From: Eleusine coracana subsp. coracana
Lineage: Eukaryota > Streptophyta > Magnoliopsida > Poales > Poaceae
NCBI GenBank assembly: GCA_032690845.1
Contig: CM064430.1
Span: 45,791,882 to 45,855,881, forward strand
Direction of reading: 5' to 3'
DNA: 64,000 nt
Part shown: piece by piece, positions 9,419 through 21,100 of the stretch
Numbering within the stretch: position 1 is the stretch's first letter
Layout: each line of letters begins with the position of its first letter
Position numbers and translations under genes: made by a program
The notes under the pieces: model-generated
Databases searched by the model: none
What the model was told of the DNA's origin: nothing
The model's input: the letters and a program-made list of their open reading frames with translations, nothing else

Positions 9419-12058
9419 ATGGAGGATGCAGCAGGAAACATTATTGGATCTCTTGGCCGTGTGCGCCTAGTTGATCTTGCGGTCCATGATGGCCTCCCTT
9501 CAGACAATTACAAGATATGTGTATCAACCCTGGCCCAGTCACTGGCTCAGTATTCGGCAGCCATCATTCAGGTGCCACCTGTTGATGGTGTGTTGCTAAG
9601 TTGCAGCTTGGATTCCGCTCGCCTTTTCTTCCATCAGCGGGGGTACAATTCAAGGGAGGTTGTCCACTCGGACGGTACCCGTGAGTGGCGCAAGACCTCT
9701 GGTTACTATGCAGATCCTCAGATGTGGCTGGAAATGTATGACTACAGGCCTGGTATTACTGTGACTGAGCCCAGTGGTGCCATGGAATTGCCTCCATCTG
9801 GGCTACCTGACATATTTGCAGTGCTCGGGAAAATTTCAAGAGATATTTTGGAAGCAATCAGTTTCTCGTTGAATTTGCGCAGCTGTGCATTTACTGAGAT
9901 ACTCGACAACATACCCCTGAGAAGCCAGGAGGTGTCATCCTCCGTTCTTTCAGCATGTTGCCATTCAAGGCCGTCATTTGAAGGAGCGCACCAGCATGGC
10001 GTTGCTTCCCGAGACGATGGGGAGTTACTTATGTTTTCTGATCAAGATCAGCAGGTAGATAAAACCTTGCTTACCCTAGTTAAGTCAGATAGGTCAGGCC
10101 TGTATGTCAAAGACATGCATGGGCAGTGGATTCTTGTTGATGGGGATCTTGGTCCACACGAGGTTATTGTCTATCCCGGCCTTGCACTTTATCAGGAAAC
10201 TGCCGGTTATGTAAATCCAGCTGTACACAAGACAGAGGTGGGAAACTTACAGGAGTGTATGTTTGGGCGATGTTCTTTGGTGTTCAAGCTTATGCCTAGA
10301 TCAGTTGCAAGGTTGAGTGGTTCAGAGATGAGAGCTGCTGGTCATGGAATTGATGCCCAGTTTCAAGTCCCCATACCAGTTAATGATTTCATGCAGACCG
10401 ATCATTGTGCTGATCATCTTTTTCCCAAGAACGCTGAACCATCATCACATACAGAACAGGATTTAGGTAACTGAGTGCCTCCTGATCTTACTATATGTAT
10501 GACACTAGTGGCATATTATGTTGTTTTCTCTTCCATGTCAACCTCTTTAAATTGGAATGCATGAAAATATGTTTTTTACCATTTGTTTGTCTATCTGGGT
10601 TTAGAAGAAAACCTGCTTACCGACACCAGTTATTCCACTTCTCTCAGATGTAATGATATGTAGAACCAACACCTGTTGTATTGTTGCATTTTATTGTTAA
10701 TATGCTCTCATGGTTATAAAAGTTCTTTTGAGGAAAATGCTAATGTAAACCTCGTGTTTTACCATTTGTTTGTCTATTTGGTTCAGTAGACAACCTGCTT
10801 ACTGGCACTAATTAGTAATTACTTCGCTTCCCTCATGTGGCGATATGTAGAACCAACACCTGTTTTATTGTTAATATATGCTCTCACTGTTATAGATGAT
10901 GTATAAGGAAAATGTAGCCTAACATAAGCATAATTCATAAAAAAATACTCCTGTATTTGATTCTCTCCCGATCTATAGCAAAAATAAAGACGTGTTACCA
11001 TTATAATGACTTTATGGTGACAATGGCATATTCAATGTCAAAATTTAGAATAGGGTGAACCCTAATTTTCGGCGGCTTAATCATTACTAAATATGGGTTT
11101 TTTATTTGTACTTTTCTTTGTCAATCAAGCTATAGGACTCATAACCAAGGGCATTTTAACGATGTAAATGCCCTTTTTTAAAAGGATAATTGATAATAGT
11201 ATAACATGCTTGGAACCAGGGTTAACAAAACTGCAGTTAACCGGTGAACCAGTCCGGGCCGGTTACTCTAGTTGGTCTGTTAACCGTCGCTTTTGATTTT
11301 CTTTTTAAATTGGAAAAAAATTTATATCCAACAAAACCGGTGAAATCGATCGGTAAAACCTGTAAAATTTGAATTTAAAATTTTATTTTTGAAAATATAT
11401 CACCAAAACAGGTAAAGACAGTCAGTTAACCACTAAAACTGGTCGGTTAACTGGTGACCGGTTGTCTATCCCCCAAATCAAATTTTGCTCGGTTAACTGG
11501 CCGATTTTACCGGTTTTCGGGTTAACCAGTGTACCGGTCCCGACTGGTTTTACCGGTCAGTTCGGTTATGTTAACCTTGCTTGGAAGATATAATTGCCAT
11601 ACATCCACTAAATCTTAATGCGATTGATCCAATTTTCATTATTTATTCAAAAATTATCTTTTTAATTTAATACCTTGTTTTGATGGCTTATTCAGTTGTT
11701 TGTTCTAGCATCATTTAACTCTGTCATGAAGAAGAAAAAGAAGGGACATACAAGAACTAAACCACTACCTCCTTCTAAAAGACTTCGCCTAGAGGCGCAG
11801 AGGGTGCTCAAGGAACGTGTCCAGGACATTGCAGACAAGAAAGGCATCAAGCTGAAGTTTTGCAATCTTAAAGAATGTGAGAACCACATAAGATCGTTGA
11901 AAAGTCCGTGCGAAAACATTAGGCTTGAAATTGGATGGCCACAAGGTGTTCCATTTGTCCATCCACATGACCTCCCAAACAAGGCAAAGCTTGGGTTTCT
12001 AGAAGCTTATGAACCTGGATGGACTGCCTTCCAGCAAGAAATGGAGTTAAGTTTCTGA
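9419..12058 (+). CDS. Degenerate 2-oxoglutarate dioxygenase-like protein with basic C-terminal domain
   Basis: Two coding exons, 9419-10466 and 11709-12058, join across a GT-AG intron to 465 residues. The ATG is the first in frame after the presumed leader intron. Residues about 200-300 resemble the double-stranded beta-helix core of plant Fe(II)/2-oxoglutarate oxygenases: LLTLVKSDRSGLYVKDMHGQW, then VIVYPGLALYQETAGYVNPAVHK, then GRCSLVFK. In that reading the ligands would be Gln212-x-Asp214, His270 and Arg284-x-Ser286. Spacing fits the family, but the first iron-binding His is replaced by Gln, so the protein may be inactive or non-canonical. The second exon has a KKKKK stretch followed by a charged helical segment and a motif around EIGWPQGVPFVHPHDLPNKAK that I do not recognise. 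The intron holds a tandem duplication and a MITE. The fold call is inference; the gene model itself is well supported. Confidence 0.7.
10573..10913. repeat. About 185-bp imperfect tandem duplication in an intron
   Basis: ACCATTTGTTTGTCTAT appears at about 10578 and 10761, and GATATGTAGAACCAACACCT at about 10655 and 10842. The two units are about 183-187 bases apart. They lie in the single coding intron of the dioxygenase-like gene. Confidence 0.75.
11216..11577. mobile_element. MULE-like MITE, 362 bp, with 9-bp target duplication
   Basis: The direct repeat TGCTTGGAA flanks it (11207-11215 and 11578-11586). The ends are AGGGTTAACAAAAC and, on the other strand, AGGTTAACATAAC. The interior is crowded with variants of GGTTAACCGGT in both orientations. 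A 9-bp duplication is typical of Mutator-like elements. No coding capacity. It sits in an intron. Confidence 0.7.
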
Positions 12059-12154
12059 ACCCTGATAGCTGCATTCTCATTTTATTTACACAGCTGAAGG
12101 TATAATAGCACTAAGCTATGTTAGATAATTGTTTCTGTTTGGACTTTGGAGGTA

Positions 12155-12360
12155 CTCCCTCTGTCCCATATTACTTGTCACCCTACACTTATCCAGTTTT
12201 TTCAATTTACTTGTCATCCTTGCATCTCAATGCAACTTTCTCTTTTCCAATACATCCTTATCTCTATCTCTCTCCTTGTTTGTTATACACCCACCTTTTT
12301 CACCTGTCCTTAATATCCATGCCCAAGGCTAAAACGACAAGTAATATGGGACTGAGGGAG
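12155..12360 (+). mobile_element. Stowaway-type MITE, 206 bp
   Basis: It begins CTCCCTCTGTCCCATATTAC and ends in the inverse (GTAATATGGGACTGAGGGAG), flanked by TA on both sides. It lies about 100 bases past the stop codon of the dioxygenase-like gene, probably in its 3' UTR. A related, inverted and truncated copy is at 19290-19400. Confidence 0.9.
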
Positions 12361-13360
12361 TATAATGTACAAGCAGGAGTGTCTTTAATTGCAGAAAGCA
12401 GCCACCTAACAGATTGAGTGCTGCTATATGTACGATCATATCTTCCAACCTGGTCGTACGACTAGCACTAACCATCCATTAGTATGCAATCATCATGCAG
12501 CTATTAACACTTAGTCGGACGGCATGGTCGGACACCCGGACGTACGCAAAGCATTTCTCTAACAGATTTTCTCTCTGTTGGGTCAGTCCTCCCTTTCGTT
12601 GTGAATAGCACCAGCACCCTCTTCTCTCTTTCCAGTTTCTAGACCCAATAGTTCTGCTGTTTACATTTCCACCCCTGGCGAAGTATGTCATTTGTACTGA
12701 TTTGGCCTTGACGTACTGCCTGTCTGTACTGCCATTCACACCAAAAACTTGCACTTGAAGCACACGTTTTAAAAATAGTGAACTATTGTCGTCCAACTTA
12801 GAGTGATTTTGTCCAGCATCCTGTTCACAGCGCATGGACCAGAGCCGTGCCTAGAGTTCAATGTACTCAAGAAGCAGCTGTACTGCGTCTATCTCAGCCA
12901 TTGTCACTTAATTGAGTTGTTTTTTGAAATGGAATGTGCTATTTGTTGGGCATGCATTTATATAAAGGCCTCCCGTGTAGTGAGTACTAATTATACGTGA
13001 ATGAATTCTCTATTCTGCAGGAGTCAGCCTCAGTAAATTTTGATGTGTTAACAACCTTGGGTATTTTTTGAGTTACGGTCGGCAGTTTCATCCCATCTAC
13101 ATGTCGAGGAAGTAGCGACGCGTACTGACTACTGACGCAAAATAACGTGGATACAATACAATGATAGAAACTATATACTATTTATAATGTACACGACGCC
13201 TAAGAACGGTGCCTGTAACGGTGTTTCCAGTTGCAATACTGTCTTGTTACTCTTCAGTCTTCATGAATTGTTTGAATGAAAACAAGACGGGTGCCAGATT
13301 TTGACGAGTTGTTCTACAATGCGGGTGATTCAAGACTGGAAGTTGGAGTCAAATCTTTAA
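12361..13360. other. Intergenic stretch
   Basis: No gene, RNA or bounded element could be supported here. The short open frames lack family resemblance. Confidence 0.4.
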
Positions 13361-13654
13361 GGCGTGATTGGTTCCTTGTAGCAGACCCGACCAGGCTTGA
13401 CACATGCATGTAGCCGGTGATTGGTTTCGTGTAGCAGCTTCGGCCAGGCTCAGCGCATGCAAGCAGGAGGTGATTGGTTGGCTGTACGCTCGTCCGATTC
13501 GCATGTGCGCATGCAAGAAATGGAGCTTAGCCTGGCTCCAGAGAAACGGAAGTAGATTTCGTTTCTGCCGGGCCTGGCTCGTGAGATGCTGGCCGGTGAG
13601 AGCCTGGCTCTCCAGAGCCGAGTCTGATGGCACTAGGAAGGCAACCAATCACAC
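13361..13654. mobile_element. Inverted-end element with a 53-bp triplication
   Basis: The left end GGCGTGATTGGTTCC and the right end, read on the other strand (GTGTGATTGGTTGCC), are imperfect inverted repeats. Inside the left part, TGATTGG recurs at 13365, 13418 and 13471, exactly 53 bases apart, with the following 45 bases recognisably similar. A clear target duplication was not found, so the superfamily is open. Confidence 0.6.
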
Positions 13655-15148
13655 AGTTCCTAAGATGAATCTTGCATGTAAATATTACTGAAAGAAAGCA
13701 AACAATAACACTACAGGAAATGTCTGTGGGATATTATAAAGATGTGGATTCGGACTTAACACATTGTAAATCTCGTATTTGGGCAAAATACTGAAAAATT
13801 GTGGTTCTTAGCTTGTAGCACACCACCGGTATTATAATATAACTAGCAAAGTGTCCGTACGTTGCTACGGACTTTAAAAAACAAAACACTCTTTATAATT
13901 TAAATATAAATTATTTACACAATATAATTATTAGATATATATAATATTATTGATATTTTTTATATGAATGAAAGATTATATTTGTATTACCGTTGATGCT
14001 TCTTAGTATATCATTTTATATGTCAAAAGTAACAATTTTATCATATTTTTTACCATATTCTAGAAGCTTTATCCGGAAGAAAAAAATCAATTCACGGAGT
14101 TCAGAAATAGCATTGCATTACAACGCGATTTTAAAATTAAAGACTTGCTCTAATGGAAAAAGTTAAAACATAAAAGTTGTAAATCTTGTTGAGTCCTTTT
14201 CGAAACATATATGGATCATATTATTTAGACTACGGAGCTACGAGATATGGGTTCTGCACAGAGACCTACGCAGAGGAGTCCGAATCAGAACAAATATTTT
14301 TGTATCGTATATTTGGAAATCAAAACTGCGAGATCTAGACTTCTATTGAATACCAAAGTTGTAGAACTTTTCGAGAGCTACGCGATAGAGTCCGAGTTTG
14401 ACTCATTTGAGTTCCGGATGTGGGAGTTATAATTTTTACAATTCGGTACATGATATAAAAGTTACGAAACCGATTTGGATTCAATCTCTAACTTTGTGGA
14501 CACGAAGTGGACGACGATACCTCAATTAATAGATTGTAGAGATTTTTAGATTGTAGAGATTTCTGACGTTGAGAGCAAAGAGAAAGAGAAATAACATGTG
14601 TGCCCTTGCTTGTTTTCAAATATATAAGGACACAAAAGTCATTTCTCTCCCCTCTCAAAGTTGTAAATCATATTATAATGCATACGGTGTGTTGTAACGA
14701 AAAACCATGATTTATTTTTCAGTATGTCTGAACTAAATACTAGTAATTTGCAGTGGGCGGAGTCTAAATCCACATTTCTTAAGTGTCCCTGAGCCAAATT
14801 TTCCCAACGCTAATGGCTGTATGCTCTGCAGTCAATTGCACAAGGTGCAGGTCATGCTAACATCGAGATAGCCAACGCTCTAGACGAAGGGCCTACTTTA
14901 CTCATCCATATACGCATAATAAACAAATGAATAGTACTACACAGCCAACACCAGGTTAGCAAATATACATTTCATGTATACATGTTCTTAACAGTTGATC
15001 CTGCCGGGATAGCCCTGGACTACTACTGCTACTAGTCCTTGGATCTTACTCTATCAGCACTCTGCGCTAAATCATACAAAACACAAGATCAACCACAATG
15101 GAAACATTGGAAAAGGGAAAATCCCAGTGCTAAGCGGATCGCTCAAAT
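13655..15148. other. Intergenic repeat-like stretch
   Basis: It contains a phrase common at transposon edges in grass genomes (ACTAGCAAAGTGTCCGTACG at about 13842), with a related inverted phrase near 48391-48426. No gene was seen. The right end includes the 3' UTR of the minus-strand CHD3 gene. Confidence 0.4.
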
Positions 15149-18100
15149 CTACTGCTCATCCGAGCTGATTTCCTCCACTTTATCTTCATCAACTACTTCA
15201 GCTGGAACTGAAAGCAATGCATCTGAATCCTTGTTGTCAAGAGTAGCCGGTTTCTCCATGGCTTCTGAGTCCCTGCTCTCCTCGAGGGGAGCCACCGAGT
15301 CCCTGCTTTCAAGAGGGGCTAGTTGCTCCATCAGCCCCGAATCCCTCCTCTCCTCAATAGGGGCTGGTTTCTCCATCTGATCCTCCTGGTTTCCAGCGCT
15401 CCCTTCATTGTCTAGTAGATTCTCCTGTTTCAAGCCATCATCAACACTTATGGCAGCTGCTCTGCTGCTTGTCTCAGGTGCATCATCAAATATTGGCAAT
15501 GCAGAAACTGCTGGAGCTGAATTATCTGATCCAGGTAAAGTGTCTCTCTGGAAGTCAGGGTCAGTAGTATCTTTTGCAGGTGATTCATAAGATCTACTAG
15601 CCATGTTATCCACCAGAGAGGATCCAGTTCTCTGGCAAACAGGAACCTCTGGTTCGGACACACAAGTGGCAGCAATAGCTCCTTGACCTTCCACAGTCTG
15701 ATGTGATTCTTCAACTGCAGGATGTAACTCATCTTGCTCCTGACTGCCAGCTGAAGACGATGATTGAGAATTCAAATTAAGTGAAGGGGTGCCATCATGA
15801 CTGCCATTAACTGCAGGTGAGACGGGTGAAACTTCAGTGCATGGAGGCGTCACAGTAGTAGTGTACCCGTCACATTGGCTAGACGCGATTTTGGAATGAT
15901 CTACTTGAGACGTATGCTGTTGAACCTTGCAGAGTCTCCTCTTCATTGAAGTAATCCTTGGGTCCTTTGGGCGAGAAAGCCGAGATCCTGGGATCAGAAA
16001 TGGGGGTATTGCTGGTTCTTGTTCTCCAAAAAGTAGGCACACAGATTGAGCAATTGCTGAAACTGTTGCTGGTAATCCGCATTCAGGTGGCTTGGATGGG
16101 GGAGTACGTACAGCCTCCTGAAGCCAATGCGGCAGCTTGTTTGATTTTGAACTTCCAAAATCATTAGAACTCTCAAGCAAAGAATTGTTTGCTCGGTTGA
16201 GATTCATCTCAATGGGTTGTTTACCTAACATTATACGGCGCTGCATCTCGTGAAACATGTTGATCTGCCCATCTGAAACACCGTGAAGAAGAATGTTCTC
16301 ACGAGAACTTGACCCTATTTCACTATGCTGAATGGAACTATTGCCTTTTCTGTTTATGGGAAGTGAACCAATGGCTTCATTCATAAAAAGATTTGGCATA
16401 AATGGTGGGACAGGCCCAATTTCAGGTTTCTCCAACTTATCAAATGTGCTGCCAGGAAAGTCTCCACCATTAGTTGATCTATGCTTGAAATCCTGCCATG
16501 GCATCTGTGGTGGGCAGCCCTCATTAGAGTTCATGTACTTAGCAGCCTCAATATGGGGAAATCTGGACAGTATATCACCAGATCCTAACTGAATATCAGT
16601 TAAGTGGGACTGTAACTTGGGCTGTTCCATCCTAATTTTAGAAAAGTTACTTCCATTTAGTGCACGAGACATCATTGAATCAGATATTCCAGGAAACGAT
16701 GCAGGGTTGGAACATCTAGTGGCTGCAGTAGACATTGGCTCCTCTATAATTTTCTGCTCCTCCATGATCCATCTTGAAGCAAGTTCTTCAGTAGTTCGGT
16801 TGTTCAGAAACTTCAACTTTGGATCTCTAAGCATGGCATCCCAGTTACCCCTTCCATGCCTACGAACTCCAATCCACAGAGCATCAAGTTCATCTTCTGA
16901 CCAATAATCAAGTTTTGACCTCTTCTTCAAGAATTTGCTACTGGCATACTGAGCACGCATCATTATATTGTCCAGGACCTTCTTGTGATTTTCAGGCATG
17001 GCTGAATGCAGGGGTTGGACTGGGTTAAGACCCAGACCTGGAAGGAGGCCAGACATAAGTGACTTTTGCTTCGAAGTACCACTGATATCTGCCATGAAGT
17101 TTGGTAATAACGAATTATTGGGTAACTCTGGGACAGAATTACGAACACAATCCTTGTTAGCGCCCAATGACAAGTTGGGAAATATATCTGGTATAGACTT
17201 CATGTGCTTAAGTGGAATCTTGCCTTCTACATCAAAGCTCGGAAGACCCAGCTTCCCTTGAAATGAAGTCATGGAAGGTCCAGAATTTTCAATAAGATCA
17301 CCACCCTTCCCAGATATAGGAGGAATCTGCAAACAAGAACCGTGTTATTTTTCCTGTTTGAGAACTTTGTAGCTTGATTAAAAATAATGGCACACCTTTT
17401 CTTGTTATTACATATACTCCCTGTCCCATTAGAAGCTTCTAATGGGACGGTGGGAGTATTACATTAAATAAAGAATTGGAAATAAGGCTTTGTGCTGCAT
17501 ATAGACTAATGAACATCTCAACTTTTAGCTCTAAGGAAAATATGAACCATGTAAATTGAGTGACTGACTAAATGAACAATTTAGATGACTGGGTATTAAA
17601 AAAAGTGGCAATGCCAAAACAGAGAAGGGGGCATACCGGATTGAAGGGGAAATAACTATCTGGGATCATGTTATTTAGCCTTCGCAAAGCCTCCTCAGAA
17701 GCACCACGAAAGGTAGCCTTATCCGGAGCTGATTCAGGTTCATCTCTCCGCTCGCTTGACAGGTCAGCAGCAGGTGTTGACATCAGTTTGTTGGCTACAT
17801 CACCACTAGCCCTTTTTTGCTCCTTCATGCTTGAACCACAACTCATGTTTTTGTACACGTTCATCTGATCAGCATTTGGGGCATAAAGGCCAAGTACAGG
17901 CAAGAGATGATGTTGAGCCCCTGGATTTAGGACATCAGTGGCCTTTGAATGGTGCTTGGATGAATTAAAGTCTTGAGGGACTTCAGCATATCTTTTTGAC
18001 CTTTTTGAGGATTGCTTCATTTCTGCAGTTGATTCACTGAAACGTTTAGCCCCAGAGGGCTGTGATGAATTCGGTTCTTCTACAATAACCAGAGGATTTT

Positions 18101-21100
18101 CAGGTCCATCAGCAATAGGGTTATAGGATCTCATGAGCTCTCCAAGTTTATCATCAGCGTAGGTTGTGATTGTGTGCCGCTGAGCAATCCTCTCCTTTTG
18201 TCTAGCTCGAAGCCTTCCACTGTTAAAACCAGATGTAAATCAGTACCTGAAGATGAAACTGTACATCTACAAGTGCATATAGCAATCCAGTAGAGAGCAG
18301 GAAAGGAGGGAGAAGGTGGGGAAGAGAGCATACTATTTTTCCTTCAAGGCCAGTCCAGCCACAGTATATTCTCTTTTTGGTTCATCACCCTCATCAGAGT
18401 CCTGTATACAAATATCAGCAAATCATTGCACAACTGCATGCGTATACTGCTGGAACATGCATGAAACAGAAGTAGAGTACGAAAAGTAACAATACAGACA
18501 AATGTATCCATAAAAAATGCTACTCAAGATTTATTAAACTCTGAAGAAATCTGATATCCATGTGAATGGTACAAAAAGCATGACTTTTCAAGCCAACAAA
18601 AATCCTACTATGCTCTAAAACAGAATCCCAATGTAGCATCTACGCCCTACATTATCGCACATCAGCACCAAAACAAAAGCCAGAGGATCAGTCTAAGATA
18701 GAATTAACTAGCTGATCACTAGTACTTCATACATGTCGTGAAAAATGCATCTCTGTGGAAGTCCAAGATAGAATTAACTAGCTGACCACTAGTATTTCTT
18801 ACTAGTACTAATAAGTGTTTTTTTTTCTCGAAAACGCAGGAGAGCTGCGCTTCTTTGCATTACTAGAGGAGGAAAAACAGGCAGAGCCTGAGAACAAACA
18901 GAAAAGAAACCCACCAACCACACACACAACCAACACAGACTCACAAACACACCCACAACTCAACACACCTAGCACAGACAACAACTCGCACGCCTACTGA
19001 AGCCTTCCCGACAAAGCACAGGTTGTTGCTCCATTTTCTCTGATCGATTCATCAATATACTAAACTTAGTAAGTATGAGTATGAATGAACAAAAACGCAC
19101 CATTTAAAATATTATTTACAGATTGTCAGAATCAAACAAAACAAATTGTATCTGGTTGAGTTGATTGAAGTATGAGCAGAAAACAAGGAATCAATCCTTA
19201 TATGATTAAAAATGTGATAGTATGCAGACATGGAAACAGCTTTTTGGTAAGGACATTGTATCTGGTTGAATTGACTAAAGTATGAGTACAGAAGAATGCA
19301 TTGTATTAGAAAGAGAGAAAGTTACATTGGAATGCGAGGATGACAAGTAAATTGGGAAAACTGGATGTGTAGAATGAAAAGTACTATGGAACAGAGGGAG
19401 TAGTATGCAAGCAGAGAAACTTGCATTTGTGGTAAGGATGTGTCATCAAATTAATCATGTCAGTGATAATAAAGCTCCCTATGCTTGGAGCATGTTCTCC
19501 CAGAACCCAACCATGCAGAGTTATCGAACAAGCAACATTGTTTTCATATACCATACCAGAAAGAAAATGAAATGTGAGAACAAAAACGAATATAGAACAA
19601 ATCACCAAGAAACTAGATCAAATTGGCAAAGAACTGCTTTGAACAAGCCACAAGCACTTGTAACAGGATCTTAGTAAAATAAAGCCAGTATGTAGTTTAG
19701 GCCATTCAATTCTGGAAACAGTTGATATATTTTCTGCACATTTTTTAGGCAAAGATCATGTAAAACAACTGGAACTGGCCACTTAATAGTAGAGCCGGGC
19801 ATAGTTAACAAAGGATCTGATAACCAAACCCTATTAACCAACAAGTTACTAGGATCTAGGCATACTTCCCTATATGACCAATTACTGGCTGCTGACTGCA
19901 AATACAGGAAATTTCAGCTTTTTGGAGAAGAATAACTGGATACGTGAAATGATCATAGTGGCATAAAATTTGCCCAAGATCCAAACATACAAGAGTTTTC
20001 TAAAACTAACAATAGATTATCTCATTCATCATACAGATATTAAGTGTAAAACTTGCCTATGTGACGTTATCAGCAAGGGTACCATACAAAGACAGGAGTG
20101 GAATGTTCCTCAAAATAGTATGGCAACACATAATCCATAGACAAAAACAAAACAAATAATATATAGAGAATAAAATGGTTGAAATGATTCTTTTTGTAAC
20201 CACAGTACCCAAGCATTCACTTTTGTGATATTATTGGCAGGTGTCGCTTTTGTTCAAAAATGATTACCATGGTACATATGTCTAGTCAAAAGTGACACAC
20301 TTGATAGCAGTGAATCAAAAGCAACGACAGACTAAAGCAACTTTTACCAGTCAGAAAACTATACATGCAGCTAGTCACAAAACACTAAATCTACAATCAC
20401 TATTCCCTGATACAAGCACAAGAACATGCACAACAAGCTACAGCACAAAAATACCTCACTTAAAGCTTCACTAGGGAGTGTCGCAAAAGTTTCCCTGTAA
20501 GAAACCGCCTTCCTTAATCGTTTGCCTCGACCAAGAGATGCCTCCTCCTCGATTTGGTACTGTTCCCATCTGAAATAACATTATTTTTGCACTTAATGTT
20601 TTGCCACATTATTAATGCACGAGAAGCACACACCAAGCAAGCACATTCATCATAACAATTACTAGAGAAACATTATTCTTCCCTTGTCTCATCAAAGTAA
20701 ATATGTTTTGGCAGTGACATTTTACCAAGGTTCAAGTGAGGTTTCAATGCACACAAAGGAAGGGCCTATTATTCTGTTAAACTGTAAATTTCAACTAGTG
20801 CATTATGCACTTATGACAAATTGGAATGGTGCCTACTTGAATATTTATTTCCCTAACAAATGGAACACCACTACGATGGCATAGAGCATACAAGTTCATA
20901 ACCTGGCATGATAATTGTATAGCAGTGTTTTTCTAAACGTTCTAAGCAGCCGTTTAAACGGTCAATGGAGGGTACTCATGTTGGACTAAATAATCATTTA
21001 TACTGATTAAATGGTCGTTTAGCCTGATTAAACGGCCGTTTACACTAGAAGAAGCTGAGGACTAAGAATATTCATAAAATAACATAAGTGTTTTAATTGT

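Noticed and set aside
13711..14775. Possible CACTA element starting CACTACAGGAAATGTCTGTG
   Set aside because: No convincing inverted right end or target duplication was found.
14994..15010. GTTGATCCTGCCGGG resembles the start of 18S rRNA
   Set aside because: Only about 12 bases match and no further rRNA sequence follows.
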